Assembly (NCBI GenBank): GCA_038373865.1
Contig: JAXGGA010002860.1
Location: 49,274 to 113,273 of the forward strand
Direction: 5' to 3'
DNA from: Uloborus plumipes
Lineage: Eukaryota > Arthropoda > Arachnida > Araneae > Uloboridae
Length of the DNA: 64,000 nucleotides
Each line of letters starts with the position of its first letter. The first letter of the stretch is position 1. The notes below the pieces were generated by a model. It saw nothing but the letters and a program-made list of their open reading frames with translations. It made no database searches and was not told where the DNA came from. Shown piece by piece: positions 47,755-60,696 of the stretch. A program made the position numbers and the translations under genes.

Positions 47755-49495
47755 AAAATTGAGTTCCGAAAACTCGGCATTCAGAACCTAAACTAACTCA
47801 GCAAAACAGTTGGGATTTTTTATTGTCCCTAATTATTTTCATGTTATTTCATTTTATTTTATTAATTTTTAAGCTGAATGTATTGAAAAAGTACCTCCCA
47901 TGCATTACCATTTGTTATTTAAAAATAACACGAAGTTCGGACGCTTACATTTAACGCTTTCAGCTCGCCAAAAAACCGAAGAATTGCAGTAACTTTTAGA
48001 GCATCAATTCCGATACAAAAACATTCATAAATCACTAGCTTGGAGCTTCAACAATAGCGGTTCCTTATTTTTATTCCCCGTGTATAATTTACACGTATAA
48101 AGCTATAAAAATGTTTTAAGTCAGTGTGACACACGTCAAGAACATAACGCTTTCAAACGTAACATCTTAACAAATGTTATCTCAATGATTTCACTGTAAG
48201 CAAATCATGTTTTTGTGAACAAATAGCCCCTAAAATGATTGATTACTTTAAAATCTAGATCTAAAACTAGAACTTACTCAATATACATTTCAATTTTTTC
48301 CTTTATTTTTTTTTCAAATATAAATTTAGCTAAGGTGCAAATAAACTGGCAATAAATCACAGAAAGCCCTTATACAATTTACCGATGAAATGCGAATTCT
48401 TCCAGGGAAAAGAAATCTCTCCATCATTTAAAACACAGTTGCAGAAAGAAATGTTTGTTTAAGTTATGAATAAGTATAAACATTATTTGAATTACATTGA
48501 TTATCATTTGTTCTAAACCGAATCAAGCACTTATTGTTATGAATGGTTTTTATGAATAATAAGCATTGGATAATGTTTCAAACTGCAGTTGTATAGTTTA
48601 TTACTCTTAATAGAGTTTCTTTAGTACAACATGAGTATTTTAATAAAAATAGATACATTTTATTTACATTTCTCATTTATTTCAGTATTTTTTTTTTTTT
48701 TTTTTTGATATCTTTCTCTTCTGTATCGTCTGGGAAAGTATACTAAATATTTTCAATTCTAAATTTTATAAAGCGCATTATGAGAAATGTCATATTCACT
48801 AGCTACGTTTATATCGTTTAAAATAGGTTTTGTTTCGATGACAAATACAAGGAGCATAAAAGTACAGAGAAAAACACGGGAAATGTATTTTAAATTTATA
48901 TTCATATTTATGCATATCAAAGTATATATAAATTAAAAGTATATGCGTTAATTGGGGGATATTTAGTAATGTCACTGTTTTGTAGCAAAGCTATATGTTA
49001 TTAACGTAAGTGATGACACGTAATAAACACATGTCAGAGAAAAATAATTAAAATCAATTTATACCAACCATCAATGAACTTTGTGTATGACTACAATCAT
49101 GTATTGATAAATGACAAAACTAGCTAATGCTAATGATAAGAAAAATAATTATATTAATATTAATATATTCGTAAAACAAAATGCAGAGTAGTTGAGAAGG
49201 GAGTGTAAGACCTTGCCAAAGTTACAGGGTATATTTACCATTTTGAAAGGCTTTGTCGTTAATTTGTAATTAAGTGGGACGTTATACCAGTGGGTTAAAA
49301 TCACACAAAACAGTTTCTTACAAAGTGACCAAAATAAAAAGAAAAAAAAACGACGTAGCGATACGGATTAATCTTGCTTCCAAGAACACAATTTATATCT
49401 GGAAATGCCAGTTCAAGCTCTACGAATGAATTTACCACAGTCCTAAAGAAGACATTAGTTTCTAAATTTTATTGAAATATTATTTCTCACTTAAT
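47755..49495. other. AT-rich stretch, nothing recognised
   Basis: Long A/T runs (for example a T run near 48690) and no bounded repeat or supported gene. Confidence 0.4.
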
Positions 49496-49507
49496 TATAC
49501 TTACAAG

Positions 49508-50267
49508 TAGGGATGCACCGATTAATCGGCAGTACCGATTAATCGGCCATAATCGGCCACTTTGCCGGTTATTAATAATCGGCAAAATCGTGCCGATTAA
49601 TCGGCGGAAAAAATATTTTCTAATATTATTTTAAAAAGTATACCTTCACTGTGAAACTATGATGAATAATTTTATGAATAGTAATAATAATAATCACAGT
49701 TGATATAAAGTTTTTAACAAATTAATTTTCTTATTTTGAATAAATGTACACATAGACAATGTTGCAACATTTTTCATGTGTCCATATTTTTCTTTTTAGC
49801 ACAGTGCTTTTAAATAACCTCTAATTTTCACAAAGAATAAAAGTCTTGAATTAAATGGCTACTAATATTGAATTAATTAAATGCACTCCTAAATTAGAGT
49901 GTTCACCACAAACCCCCTCCCCCTTTTTTTTCATAATTTTTATGTCTAGTAACATAGTTAACAATGTGTTAATATGATATAATTGACAATAATATGGAAA
50001 TTGGTTTTAAGAAATAGGATAAAATTTTGAAGTTACTTTTGAGAAATTAAGAAAATGGAAAAATTAATAAATAGTATATATTTTCTCTCATAAATAGATT
50101 ACTATTTCTAAAATCACAATTGTAAACTAAAGAAAAAATCGGTGATGGTGAAATTGTTAGTATTAAAAAAATCATCCTGATCATTAATCGGCTCGGCCGA
50201 TTAATCAGCCGATTATCAACAACTGATTAATCGGTAATCGGCCAATTTGCTTATCGGTGCATCCCTA
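49508..50267 (+). mobile_element. hAT-type MITE, family V, copy 1, perfect TSD
   Basis: 760 bp with ends tagggatgcaccgat and atcggtgcatcccta. The 8-bp direct repeat cttacaag lies exactly outside (49500-49507 and 50268-50275), diagnostic of hAT. Both ends hold many attaatcggc/gccgattaat motifs. The interior is AT-rich and non-coding. The other copy (61848) is inverted relative to this one. Confidence 0.9.
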
Positions 50268-50279
50268 CTTACAAGGTAC

Positions 50280-51805
50280 AATACACTAATAAACAACTAT
50301 TTTAACGAACATTTTACGAAGTACGAAGAAACAACGGAAGTATCCAATTCTAGCCTAAATAGAAATCAATTGAAACAGAGCTGCAAAACAAGTAATTTAT
50401 ATGACCACTTAAGCCAAATATTAGCTTTTTGATATTCGCCTTTCTTCCTTAAAAGGGTAGCAGAGGGATTAAAATACAATCCTGTATTCGCAACGCCCTT
50501 GCTACTAGATAAATAACTAAAGTCAAATTATGCTGAACTGATAATTGTAATTTTATCGTAAAACAAGGAAGAAAAAAATGTAAGGATTAGCAGACTGCAA
50601 GCAAAAACATATCTTCGGAATCCACGGTTTTTCCTATTTGGCTTCTGCATAAAGATACACGTTTCTTATTTATCACCCAATGAATTGCATCATAATTTTA
50701 ACTAATGCCTTAAAATTTGAGAAAAGATTCACCATTCTCCAGTTTGTTGGGCGATAAATTTGCCGAGAAAGTGAAGAGTCTTTTAAAGTCCCTCAAGTCT
50801 CACGCACCTGTTCACATAGGGTCGAAAACGTGTGCATCTTTATTCTTTGAAATTCCTCGATACTTGCCCGGCGATGGAAAAAAAAAAGAAAAATACGTCC
50901 TTGAACCTTGAGGTCGAATATTTTCATCTTAGGCGAGGAATTTCAACGACGAAAAGCTTTACAACCCAGAACAGGAATAGTCAACCCAGAGCAAGCGGAT
51001 ACACGTCAGACCACCAAAGGGGGATAGCTGAATGACCACAGCGTCCTTGCAATTAATGTGGAACAACCTTTTTGGGATTATAAAATAAATAAGGGGTTTT
51101 TGTCAAGGATTTCGAGCAAGTGAAAACTTAATGCTAGTTATTTCAGCTATTGCTTTCAGTCTTGAACTTTATGGTTGCAGCCCACTCAAGAAGCAAAAGG
51201 AGAACACCGAACGTTTTGTAAAGTTTGAACTAGAAGGAAATGTTTAAAAATGAAATTTGAAAGCAAAAATAATAATTTATCATCACAAGCGATATGTTTT
51301 TAAGTATTTAGCATGCAGCGTAAAGTATAAGCACTTGTTAAACGCAAATTAAAATTTTTGCTCCATGCACTAATTTTTTATAAGAAATAATGTAAAAAAA
51401 AATTAATATACAAAAAACGAATAAACTTGTCCAATTGAAATTTTGAAAAATTCATTTAATAGGATTAATGAAAAATCCATGTCTTTATATTAAAATATAG
51501 AATATTTTACACCTAGATGTTTGGCGCTGGCACAATACGACACTGAATTTGATTAGTTATATTCAATATTCCGGTGTTATTACATTAGAGTAGTATCCAT
51601 TTAATAAATCTTTAAACTATACTTTACCCAAGTCTTTATTAACGCAATACTAATTCCGCGACGTCGTTTATAGTTATAATTTTAACTATCATCTATAAAA
51701 CGAAAGCACATTCCATGATAATCAGCCGGCACCGAATGTGTATTAACTTGTGGTAAGAATCACATTCTAATATTGAATACTTGGAAAAGCACAATAAACT
51801 AGTTA
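50280..51805. other. Mostly AT-rich, one GC-richer patch
   Basis: The patch at 50720-51050 is richer in GC and holds two overlapping frames (64 and 67 codons). The first begins MRKDSPFSSLLGDKFAEKVK. There is no recognisable domain, splice context or repeat boundary. A conserved non-coding element or a small exon cannot be excluded. Confidence 0.3.
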
Positions 51806-51810
51806 ACAGA

Positions 51811-53396
51811 AATAAGAAGTTCTGTCAAGAACTAAACGAGCCTACTTTCCCGTACATCGACATCGGCATTCTAGCATCTAATCAATATTCTCTTGAATAT
51901 CTGAAACTGAAAATTATGTCAAACATACCTTTATGGCACTTAAAGCTGATTTCTAAAAGCAAAATATACCCCTCTAATCAGATGAAATGGACACGTAAAA
52001 AGTAAATAAACGAGTAAATAAAGTTTTGTCTCACCTTTTAAAGAATGTAACTGTTATAGTTCTTCCGTAGAAAAATTTCACAATCTTTTTCAAAAGAAAA
52101 AAAATAATAAATAAAATAAAAGTACAAAGAACATCAAAACACATTTTATCAAAGAAAAAAAAAAACCTCGTTCGTTAATAAAATGTCTCGAATTTTATTT
52201 TTAATCCGTTGCCAGTTATTAAATATAAATAAAGAATAAAATGCTCTAGTGAATGAACAATTTTTGTAATCAAAAAAAATATCGTCTGCCAAAAAATAAA
52301 TAAATAAATAAATAAATAAAAGTAATAATAATTAATTAAACAAAGAAAAAAGAACAAATAAACAAAAAATCGTCTGCCCAGTCAGTCATTTTTTTCTGAG
52401 CCTGCATTTCCGCCATGTTTGCGGAGTCGGAGTCGGAATCAGAGTCCTCACAGAAGATTTTTCAGAAAAGTACTTAACATACATTTTTTATCAAAACCGT
52501 TTTCTTACAAAGTTAGTTTGAAGGAAATCCGCCTTTAAGTTCAGAATCAACATTCAATTTAAATTTCCCAGTAGGCGCTCATGTTAAAAATTTTTCTGAA
52601 CGGTTCATCATTGAACGAAAAATAGTTCAAATTGAAAAGTGAAATATGGGAATGAGTCTCTCCGAGATCTTTCGAACAAAAAAAGTTTATTCAATTCAGA
52701 CGGTTCACTTAAAAGTTATTAGGTGGAGAAAGGTTGCTTGAACGGTTCAATGTTGAACGAAAAAATGTTCACATTGAAAATTTAAATACGGTAATGAAGT
52801 ATCCTTGCCGAGATCTTTCGAACAAAAAAAAGTTTGTTTAAATCGGACTGTTCACTCAAAAGTTATTAGGGGTGAGAGCTTGTTTGAACAGTTCAATGTT
52901 GAACGAAAAATCGTTCAAATCGAAAATGTAGATACGGGAATGAAGTATCCTTGAAAAGATCTTTCGAACAAAAAAAAGTTTGTTCAAATCGGACTGTTCA
53001 TTCAAAAGTTAGTATCGCGGGACCGGTTGTTTGAACGGCTCAAAGTTGAACCAAAAATTGTTCAAATCAAAAAATCAAATATGGGAATGAGCTGTACTCG
53101 CCGAGATCTTTCCAACAAAAAAAAGTTTGTCCAAATCGGAATGTTCATTCAAGAGTTATTAGGGGGGGACAGACAGACCGACCGACAGACCGACACACAA
53201 ATTCCCCATCTCAATACCCTACTTTCAAATTTTTAATTTTTCGATATTCATTTTACCTATTTATTTTTTTAACTTGGCGATATTTTTTGGACTTGGCGAT
53301 ATTTTATTTAACTTGGCGATATTTTTTCGATGCATTAAGCTACTTTTCATCCTTTTTTTGTTTTTCTTTTTTTTTAACGGGAAAGTAGGCTAAAAA
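51811..53396 (-). mobile_element. Helentron/HINE-like element, copy C
   Basis: Same order as copy B: hairpin agttctgtcaagaact (51818-51833), sub-terminal repeat gcctactttcccg (51840-51852), an (aaat)n microsatellite near 52290, four ~147-bp units (about 52.65-53.16 kb), and sub-terminal repeat cgggaaagtaggc (53378-53390) followed by taaaaa. Outside these limits the three copies share no sequence, which fixes the ends. Confidence 0.6.
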
Positions 53397-53399
53397 CGT

Positions 53400-55540
53400 T
53401 GTATATTTGCAAAGCGATAATAAAGATAAAACAATTCTCAAGAAATGTGGCTAACACAAAGAATTCGATTTCATACTGAACAAGAACAATCCCTTTCTAA
53501 AAAGCAGAGTAATTAATCAGTCGCACATATTAGTTGATGTTTAAAGAATAGATGAATGAGAAACAATGTTTTGACATATCTATAACACAGACAAAGAAAA
53601 TAAATTTGCAAACATCTCAACTTTCAGACAGAACCTTTTGAGATAAAAAGCATGGAAATGTTTGTAATTCGCTTCCTTTCACCCCTCGCGATAACAAAAA
53701 CTAAATGTTTTCATTTTTCCATTTAACTTAATTGTTCTCCGTTAAACCTTTCCCACATAAAGATATTATGTTTCCTTATTGATAAGGTGAAAAGACTTAA
53801 TTAAATCAGGAAGGAGTAATTCTGTGTATTCCCACGCATGTCTTGACAAAACAGTATCTGATTATATCGTAGAAAACAAAAGTTCTTGTAATTATGGTGT
53901 AAAAAGAAATACGTGTCCAAGATGTTTTGTTAATCTGTCTTGATCTATCATTATGTGTAGCGCGTATGACCTCTAATCCTTAAATTGCATTATTCAAAGG
54001 AAAGGAAAAAATGGTTTCTTTGGGAAAATTTGCGTTTGGTGAATTATTATGAGTTGAAATGTGGAACTTGAAAGTATAGGCTTGAAAATAAAATTTAGCA
54101 AAAATGCTTAATGTTTACTTTTTAGAGGATTAATTTTTTGTTTTATTTTCATTCTTTTTTTTCCCAAGTGAGGTTATGTAAAGTCTTAACAAAATCTCAA
54201 AATATAATTCTGTAAAAGCTTAGTAGAAAGTTTAAGAAGAACCTTTTTGAGTAGGGGTATATGATTTAAAATCAGGGGAGCCTACAGATTGTAAAGCAGT
54301 ATGAAACATATTTTTAAAAATTTCCGTTACAAAAACTCTCTATTTGAACTTTGGAAAACTACTTGGTTGTGATAAAATCAATTATTAGTGTTACAATTTC
54401 GGAAAGGATTATCATTTTTGGTACAGAAGTAGAAGCATTAATTAATATATTTTACTATTTTTATGCTTTATAAATGTAACACGTAAATGTGAATTTGCAT
54501 TAATGAAATTAGATTATGCCAATTTTCAAAATGATACTTCTAATAAACTGATGACAAGATGAAAAAGACTAAAATTCCCACATCAAATGCCCAAATGGGA
54601 GCGTTTTGATTCAAAGAAAAAAAAACAAAACGCTCAAATTTCAAACTATTTCTTGTATAAATATTTAAAGACTTACGATTTTCCTCCGTCCGGTACAAAG
54701 CAATTTAGTAAAAAAAACACACTCAATTTTATCTTCTTTGTAATTCAAATGTTGAGTTTCTAAAACAGTATACACATAATGTGGGTCGGGGAAAAGAGGT
54801 ATTGTTTAAAATCAGAAGAAAAAAAGAACCGCTGCTTTACAACAAAAGGTGTTTTGCAATACATCACATATTCAAAAATATTTTTTTCATATGTCTCTCC
54901 ACAAAAAACCCATCTAAGGTCAGAGGCTAATAACAGCACTTCACGGTCTAAGAGTAAAGCACAATTTTGGAAGGTATCATGACAAGCACTTTCACGTTAT
55001 CGTGTTCGCCTATCTTATTTAAAACGCCCGCATACTTTGAACGCAGCGTTTAACATCTTAAGAAAAAAAAAGAAACTTTAACAAAACAAAACCAAAACTT
55101 TTTCCCATTTAGACACTTAATTATTGTGTGGATGAGTTACTAAATATCCTCTTTTTTTTCTTTCGTGTCAGCTAAGATTGAAAAATTATCAACGCTACTA
55201 TCATTTTTTCTTATGTCCAGGTGCAATTTCCGCCTACTGCCTTTCATGCAATGCTTTTATGGTTCCTTAACCTATCCAGAATTAGTGGTAAACATAATCA
55301 TTAGGAATTGAAACAAGAGATTTTATTACCTTAGTTTCTGTTTTGATTTTTTTCTAAAAGTATTTTGAAATGCATATGGAAGTTCCCATTTTCTGTTGTT
55401 TAAAATAATTTAATGTTTCCAATGATGTTCGTTATAAAGATAGATACTATATCCTTACGGCAAGCCTAAAGATATTCGAGCTGGTCTATGATGTGTGCGT
55501 TGTCTTCTTAGTTCCGTTTCCATACGTACAGCGTTGAGTG
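53400..55540. other. AT-rich stretch, nothing recognised
   Basis: No bounded repeat or credible gene. A 67-codon frame at 54779-54982 is lysine- and serine-rich and unremarkable. Confidence 0.4.
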
Positions 55541-55558
55541 ACTTCCTAACTCTTGCTT

Positions 55559-55861
55559 GGGCCGTGGTGGCCCGATCGGTAAGGCATCGGACTCGTGTCC
55601 GGAAGGACCCGGGTTCGATCCCAGCCGATCAAAGATCCACCGTCTTAATTAATGGTGGCTGGGAGGCGTTAAAAATGTCGTGGTCACAAAGTCCTCCAAG
55701 TGAAACGATACCTCTGGGGGTGCTGGGTGTAGGGTTTGCTCGACCCTAGGTTCTGGTTCAAAATTAAGAACAGAGCGCACTTCAAGGCCCTATCCCGGTT
55801 AAACCACGAAGCTGTGGTAGGTACGGGGGACCCTGGAGGTGTGAAATGAAATGAAATGAAA
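55559..55861 (+). mobile_element. tRNA-derived SINE with TSD
   Basis: The head is tRNA-like. An A box, tggcccgatcgg, starts at 55568 and a perfect B box, ggttcgatccc, at 55612, the 44-bp spacing of an RNA polymerase III type 2 promoter. Between them cggac and gtccg can pair around a short loop. A GC-rich body follows, then a (gaaat)n tail. The 12-bp direct repeat taactcttgctt flanks it exactly (55547-55558 and 55862-55873), as expected of target-primed insertion. Perfect TSDs suggest a fairly recent insertion. The parent tRNA cannot be named safely. Confidence 0.9.
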
Positions 55862-56508
55862 TAACTCTTGCTTAACTTTCCAACAATTGTAAAACAAGTG
55901 AAATCAATATTCTTACACATTTGGTAAATTGTTATTGTTTTTACGTTGTTATTCGCTTAATTTATTGCAATCTTGCTGGATTTGGCATTTATTCCACACA
56001 TTTTCGCTCAAAATTATTGAAGTTCTTGACATTTTAGCTGCATGTCACTTTGCCTGCAGTGCACCATTTAACCCTTCGTCTACGGCATACATGAGAAATT
56101 CAAAAGATATCGCTCAGTTTGCATTCTTTTTATCAACTTATTTTTGCGGAGGATTCGCCAAATGACACCAAACTTGGCGAAAGCTTGTTTCAGCTCTGTT
56201 GCCTTCGGGCTGGGATTTTGACTTTATGTTCTCGCGTCTTTGAAAAGGAGTACGCCTGTCATCCTTGTGTTTACGGTGATTAGTTTTTGATCAATTTTTG
56301 TAACTATTTCAGCAAATGTTCGTCTTTATTGCACATATTTGGGAACAAATTTGCTGTGTTTTCACAAGATTGCTCTAAGTTGAAAAAAAAAAGCGTAAAG
56401 TTGTGTCGGATTGGTAACAATATTGTTTTTTTTTTTTTTTTGAAGTGATCGATTTATCTATGCAGATTTCAGAGCGTTTAACTACGAATTTGTTTGAGGA
56501 TTTAGTCA

Positions 56509-56740
56509 GTCAAAAACAGATTCAAAGCTAATAATCTGTCAAAGAAAAGATTCAAAACTTTTGATTTGTCAAAAAGCGAATCAAGTTATTGAATCCGTCA
56601 AAAACAGATTCAAGTTATTTAATGCATCAAAAACAGACTCAATGTTTAACCGCTCAAAAATATGTCAAATATCTTGAATGTGTCAGAAATAGAACAAAAA
56701 TTTTTGATCGGTCAAAAACAAATCTAAAGTTTTATTTATT
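56509..56740. repeat. Degenerate 29-bp minisatellite, eight units
   Basis: A gtcaaaaacagattcaa-type motif starts at 56509, 56538, 56568, 56597, 56626, 56653, 56682 and 56711. Intervals are 27-30 bp, mostly 29. Units are diverged, mainly in the stretch after attcaa. Confidence 0.75.
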
Positions 56741-57714
56741 CTTTTTCTTTCAAAACGGTTTCAACATTTTACATGAAGCAGCTCATGACGAATCTGCCAC
56801 AAATTTAATTTTCCCTACCAAAGACTTTATTGCACAACACAGTCAGCTCCAAAGTTCAACAAAACAGAGACCCCGTTCCGCCGCATATCAAAGGCAAAAA
56901 TAATAACAAGATTAGTATAAAAAAGAGAACGAAGTCCCGTTTCTCACTCACATTTATAAATACTCTTCAAACCTCAGAGTTGACCCACGACCTCGATGAA
57001 GGAAGGGTTATCAAGGGGGAAAGAAGAAAATAGACGCGAATTTCTTTCTCTTCAACTCTCGTTTACATAATCCGCGGATTAAAAGTCATACTCGGAGTTG
57101 AAGTAAGCTCATAAAACCAATTTTGCACGCCATAAAAGTCGTTGTTAGTTTCAAAAAAACTCTTGATTTAGGTTCGTCTATGTTTAGTTCGGAATATTCT
57201 CATTTAAATAGATTTAAAGAGTAATGCAATTAGAAGGAGTGGATGCCTTGGACAAGGATGATTTTAAATGTCTTTAAAATGTGGAGCATTCTTAAGTTGA
57301 TTTTTTAAGGGGTAAGAAAAAAGCAAGAAAAATAGAGCAGAGTCGATGGCACACCTAGCTTATTTTTGTTTTCGTGTGGAGTTTTGGTTTATAATGCAGT
57401 ATGAACCGGTGGTACCCTGTCGTTGGTACGACAGTGATCCGAAGAAAAATTTGATCAATCTTAAAGATATCTTCGTTTACGTATGTTTCAAAGAACTTGT
57501 CTTTCCTCAGAAAAGAAAGGAAGAAATTGTAATCAAAATTAGAAAAATTAATTTGAGTTTTCACCTCTTGAATTTAGAATATGTTTTACGCAATGGCAAT
57601 TGTGATAGGAGTGTGTGTTTGCATGCTTCATCGCCAATAAGCAGGACATAGGTGCCACAATGTCCTGTATGTTGCCGAAGCAGCAGGGGCTGGTAAACAT
57701 CTGAGCATTTGGAC

Positions 57715-58549
57715 CAGTGGTTGGAAAAACTACATTTCTTTTGCAGCGAACTACAACTACAACTACTTCGCTATTAATGTAGTTAACTACAACTACAACT
57801 ACTTTTTTAAAAATGTAGCAACTACAAACTATTTTTGAAATGTTGTCGTTACTTCGCTACTTTTTAAAAAATAAATTTAAAAAAAGCATACACCGTTTGA
57901 GGTTTGACCGAAAAAATTCGAAAAGTGGTTTAGATTAATAAATTAACCCATTTGGACACAGAATATTGCTAGGAATTTGACTATTTTTTTTGCTCTAATT
58001 TGTCCTTTTAAGATTTTTTTTTCAATTCTACGAATATTTGCCGCAAGATAGAATTCAAAAGTTAAAAGATTGATAAATTTAACCGACAAATTTCTAATAA
58101 TTTCTTGCCCAGGGAATGTTTAGGATTATGAAAATCATTTGTTGGAATATGAAAATTATGATGCCAAATAAACCAATGACGTCAAACAGATAGAATGTAT
58201 GGCGTCAAAATGATGTACTTAAGATCAGCTCTCATTTTTATGGTTCTTATTTCTCATTGCATCCGCTGGTGCTTCCGTGCAAGATTTGCACCTGTCAGAT
58301 TGGATTAAACCAGATTCGAAAGAATTTCTTTCTTTCTTTTTTTTTAAATATTTTTTTCATTCATTTGTTTATTTATTTTTCCAATTACAAATTTAAAAGT
58401 AGTTTTCAGAAATCGCTACTATTTGTTTGTATCGCGCTACTCACTACTCTACTTTCTTTAAAAAGTAGTGCGCTACACTACAAACTACTAAAAAAAGTAG
58501 CTATACTACAGTAGTTTCGCTACTTGTAGCGCGCTACTTCCGACCACTG
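57715..58549. mobile_element. 835-bp hAT-type MITE with aactac repeats
   Basis: Left end cagtggttgg and right end ccgaccactg are imperfect inverted repeats. Flanking octamers atttggac (57707-57714) and acttggac (58550-58557) match in 7 of 8. Sub-terminal zones consist of many aactac/gtagtt repeats in opposite sense at the two ends, a common hAT feature. An 85-codon frame at 58257-58514 has no domain. Confidence 0.8.
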
Positions 58550-59049
58550 ACTTGGACCACGTGTTTCCTTATTTGTTAAAAATCATGTATATTTGAAAAA
58601 ATATTTTTACTTGTAATCTTGTATCTTCAACTTCAAAAAATATATTCATTGACCTTTTGTTTGTTTTTTTTTTTTTTTCTAGAGGATCATAATCTCTCGT
58701 AGTAGATACAGAGAATAAGTTACTTGCTCTTTTACGCTGCATATGTACTTTTGTCAAAATAGATACCAAAAGTACAAAAGTTGCTAACATTTCTTGTGAC
58801 TCTGGAAGCCGGTAACTACTTTTCAGACTTTCTAGTCTAGAGCATTACTCGTTGGGAGTAATAATTTTTCCAACTAAGGATCAAGTAGAAATAGGCAGCA
58901 AGTAACTCTTGACGCCTTTTCGGAACTATATGTATCTGAGGTCAATCTTTAACCTTGACCTTTTAATATTTATTTACGGTCTACAAATCCTACAGTACAC
59001 TGTCCGTGATTTTCAATTTCTAATGTGAACCCGAACATTAATTCGAGCG

Positions 59050-59325
59050 AAAAAGCAGCATAAAGTAGTAAGTAACCGCCCCTAGCCTCATTACTGCTTT
59101 ATTACCCGAGCTTTGCCTCAAAATTTTCGAATTGTACCGTACCAAGTGCGGTCACTCGCTGGTATTCTAATTTCGCATTAGCTACCAGTTTTTGTCGACT
59201 TTCTTTGCTCTTATAAGAGGACTTTTTTCTCCAGCTCGTTTAATTCCTATTCCATGCTGATGAGTGCATAATAGGCATGAAACTGTAGTCTATGGATGTA
59301 ATAAACTAGCTGGTGGTGTTTTGCA
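59050..59325. repeat. Partial relative of the 40.6-41.2 kb composite repeat
   Basis: Shared strings include gctaccagttt, then tgatgagt-ctaata, then gaaactgtagtc and ctagctggtggtg, in the same order as at 41080-41215. Only the right half is visible here. The left limit is unclear. Confidence 0.45.
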
Positions 59326-59931
59326 AAAAAGCAGCAGTTCAGCTGAACGCAAACTCTCTATTCAATCAAACTGCACAGCTGTTTCAGAGATCCTTCATTT
59401 CCTCCAAAACATCAGCTTCCTCAGACATATTAAATGCAAAAAAAATCAAATGTCTCACCATTACCCTGAGCAGCGAATCCCTTCCGTAAACCAGCACCAC
59501 TCGCGGCAATTAAGAGATGACCCTTCCAAATCTAGTCTCCTTCTATTTTTCCTCGCAGCTTTTTGAGAGCAATTTCCTTGGGCGAAATTGAAGAAGAAAG
59601 AAGAAATCGTTTTTTTTTTTTTTCGCCGATTTCGAAGTCACGATTTTGCGGTCTCTTCAGACTTGTAAGCGACCTACCTTATTCCTGATAACAGTGATGT
59701 TTTCATTTGGTTTTTAATGACTGTGGAGTACAATGTGTCAAAAGCTTCAAAAGAGCTAGTTTCTCAAGTTTTTTTCTGTTATTCGGATTAGCAGGAAGAA
59801 ATGGTTGAGTTGGAATGGGGATTCAATCGGAAATATCGATTGAGGTGCACTTTATTTTAAATATGCCTGTCAACCGAAAACGAAACAAATAAAGTTCCCC
59901 CGTTTGCTTTATAAAAGGAGAGAAATTGGTA

Positions 59932-60107
59932 CAGTCGACGCTCGATATAACGACCGTCTCCGTCCATCAGAAAACGGTCTTTATAACGAGTGGTCGCTGT
60001 AAGAGGTAGAACATTGAGTATATTGGGATACAGTTGGGGGTTTTCTCACCGGTCGTTATATCAGGATGGTCTTTATAACGCGTGGTCGTTATAATGAGCG
60101 TCGACTG
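59932..60107 (+). mobile_element. pogo/Tigger-like MITE, family T, copy 4
   Basis: TA-flanked, 176 bp. It starts cagtcgacgctcgatataac and ends tataatgagcgtcgactg. It lies just 44 bp before another TA-flanked element. Confidence 0.85.
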
Positions 60108-60151
60108 TACTAAAATAATAGTTCTAATCGTGCATAAAAATAAAATAAATA

Positions 60152-60696
60152 CAGTGAACTCTCACTTATGCGCCGGCCCAAGGGACCAACAGAAAAAGGC
60201 GCAAAAGTGAGAGAGACGCATAAGTGAACAAGCCTATTTAAAAGTCTAAAATGCTATATTAGTTCTAATGAGAGCATGAATAAGAATTTTTCTATAGAAA
60301 ATGGTCATATTACTACGGTTTGGCAAAACTACAATGATAAGGAGAAAACAAAAATTGTAGCATACCTATTCACAAACTGGTCCCTTTCAAACGATCCATA
60401 ATAGATAATTATCCCTCTCCGAACTCTAGTTCATGTGGAAAAATGCCTTCTGTGAGCAATAAAAGCGAAAGATTAAAGAGGAAAGTGAAGAAACATGCTC
60501 ATTTTTTAGGAAAATAAGTTTAACTGCTTGCATTTTACGAAAAATTCGGCGCATAAGTGAAATATTTATCTTAGAACGACGTATAAACGAATGAAATTAT
60601 AATTATTTTACGATGAAATGTTCCGGGACCACTGAAAATCATCGTATAAGTGAAAGAGGCGCATAAATGAGGCGGGGTATAAGGGAGAGTTCACTG
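60152..60696 (-). mobile_element. pogo/Tigger-like MITE, family U, copy 2
   Basis: 545 bp, inverted relative to the copy at 25829. It starts cagtgaactctcacttatgc and ends taagggagagttcactg. TA lies on the left and CA (mutated) on the right. On the plus strand a short frame MPSVSNKSERLKRKVKK parallels the one in copy 1 and is followed by a stop. The two fragments agree at most positions, which hints at former coding use. Confidence 0.75.
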
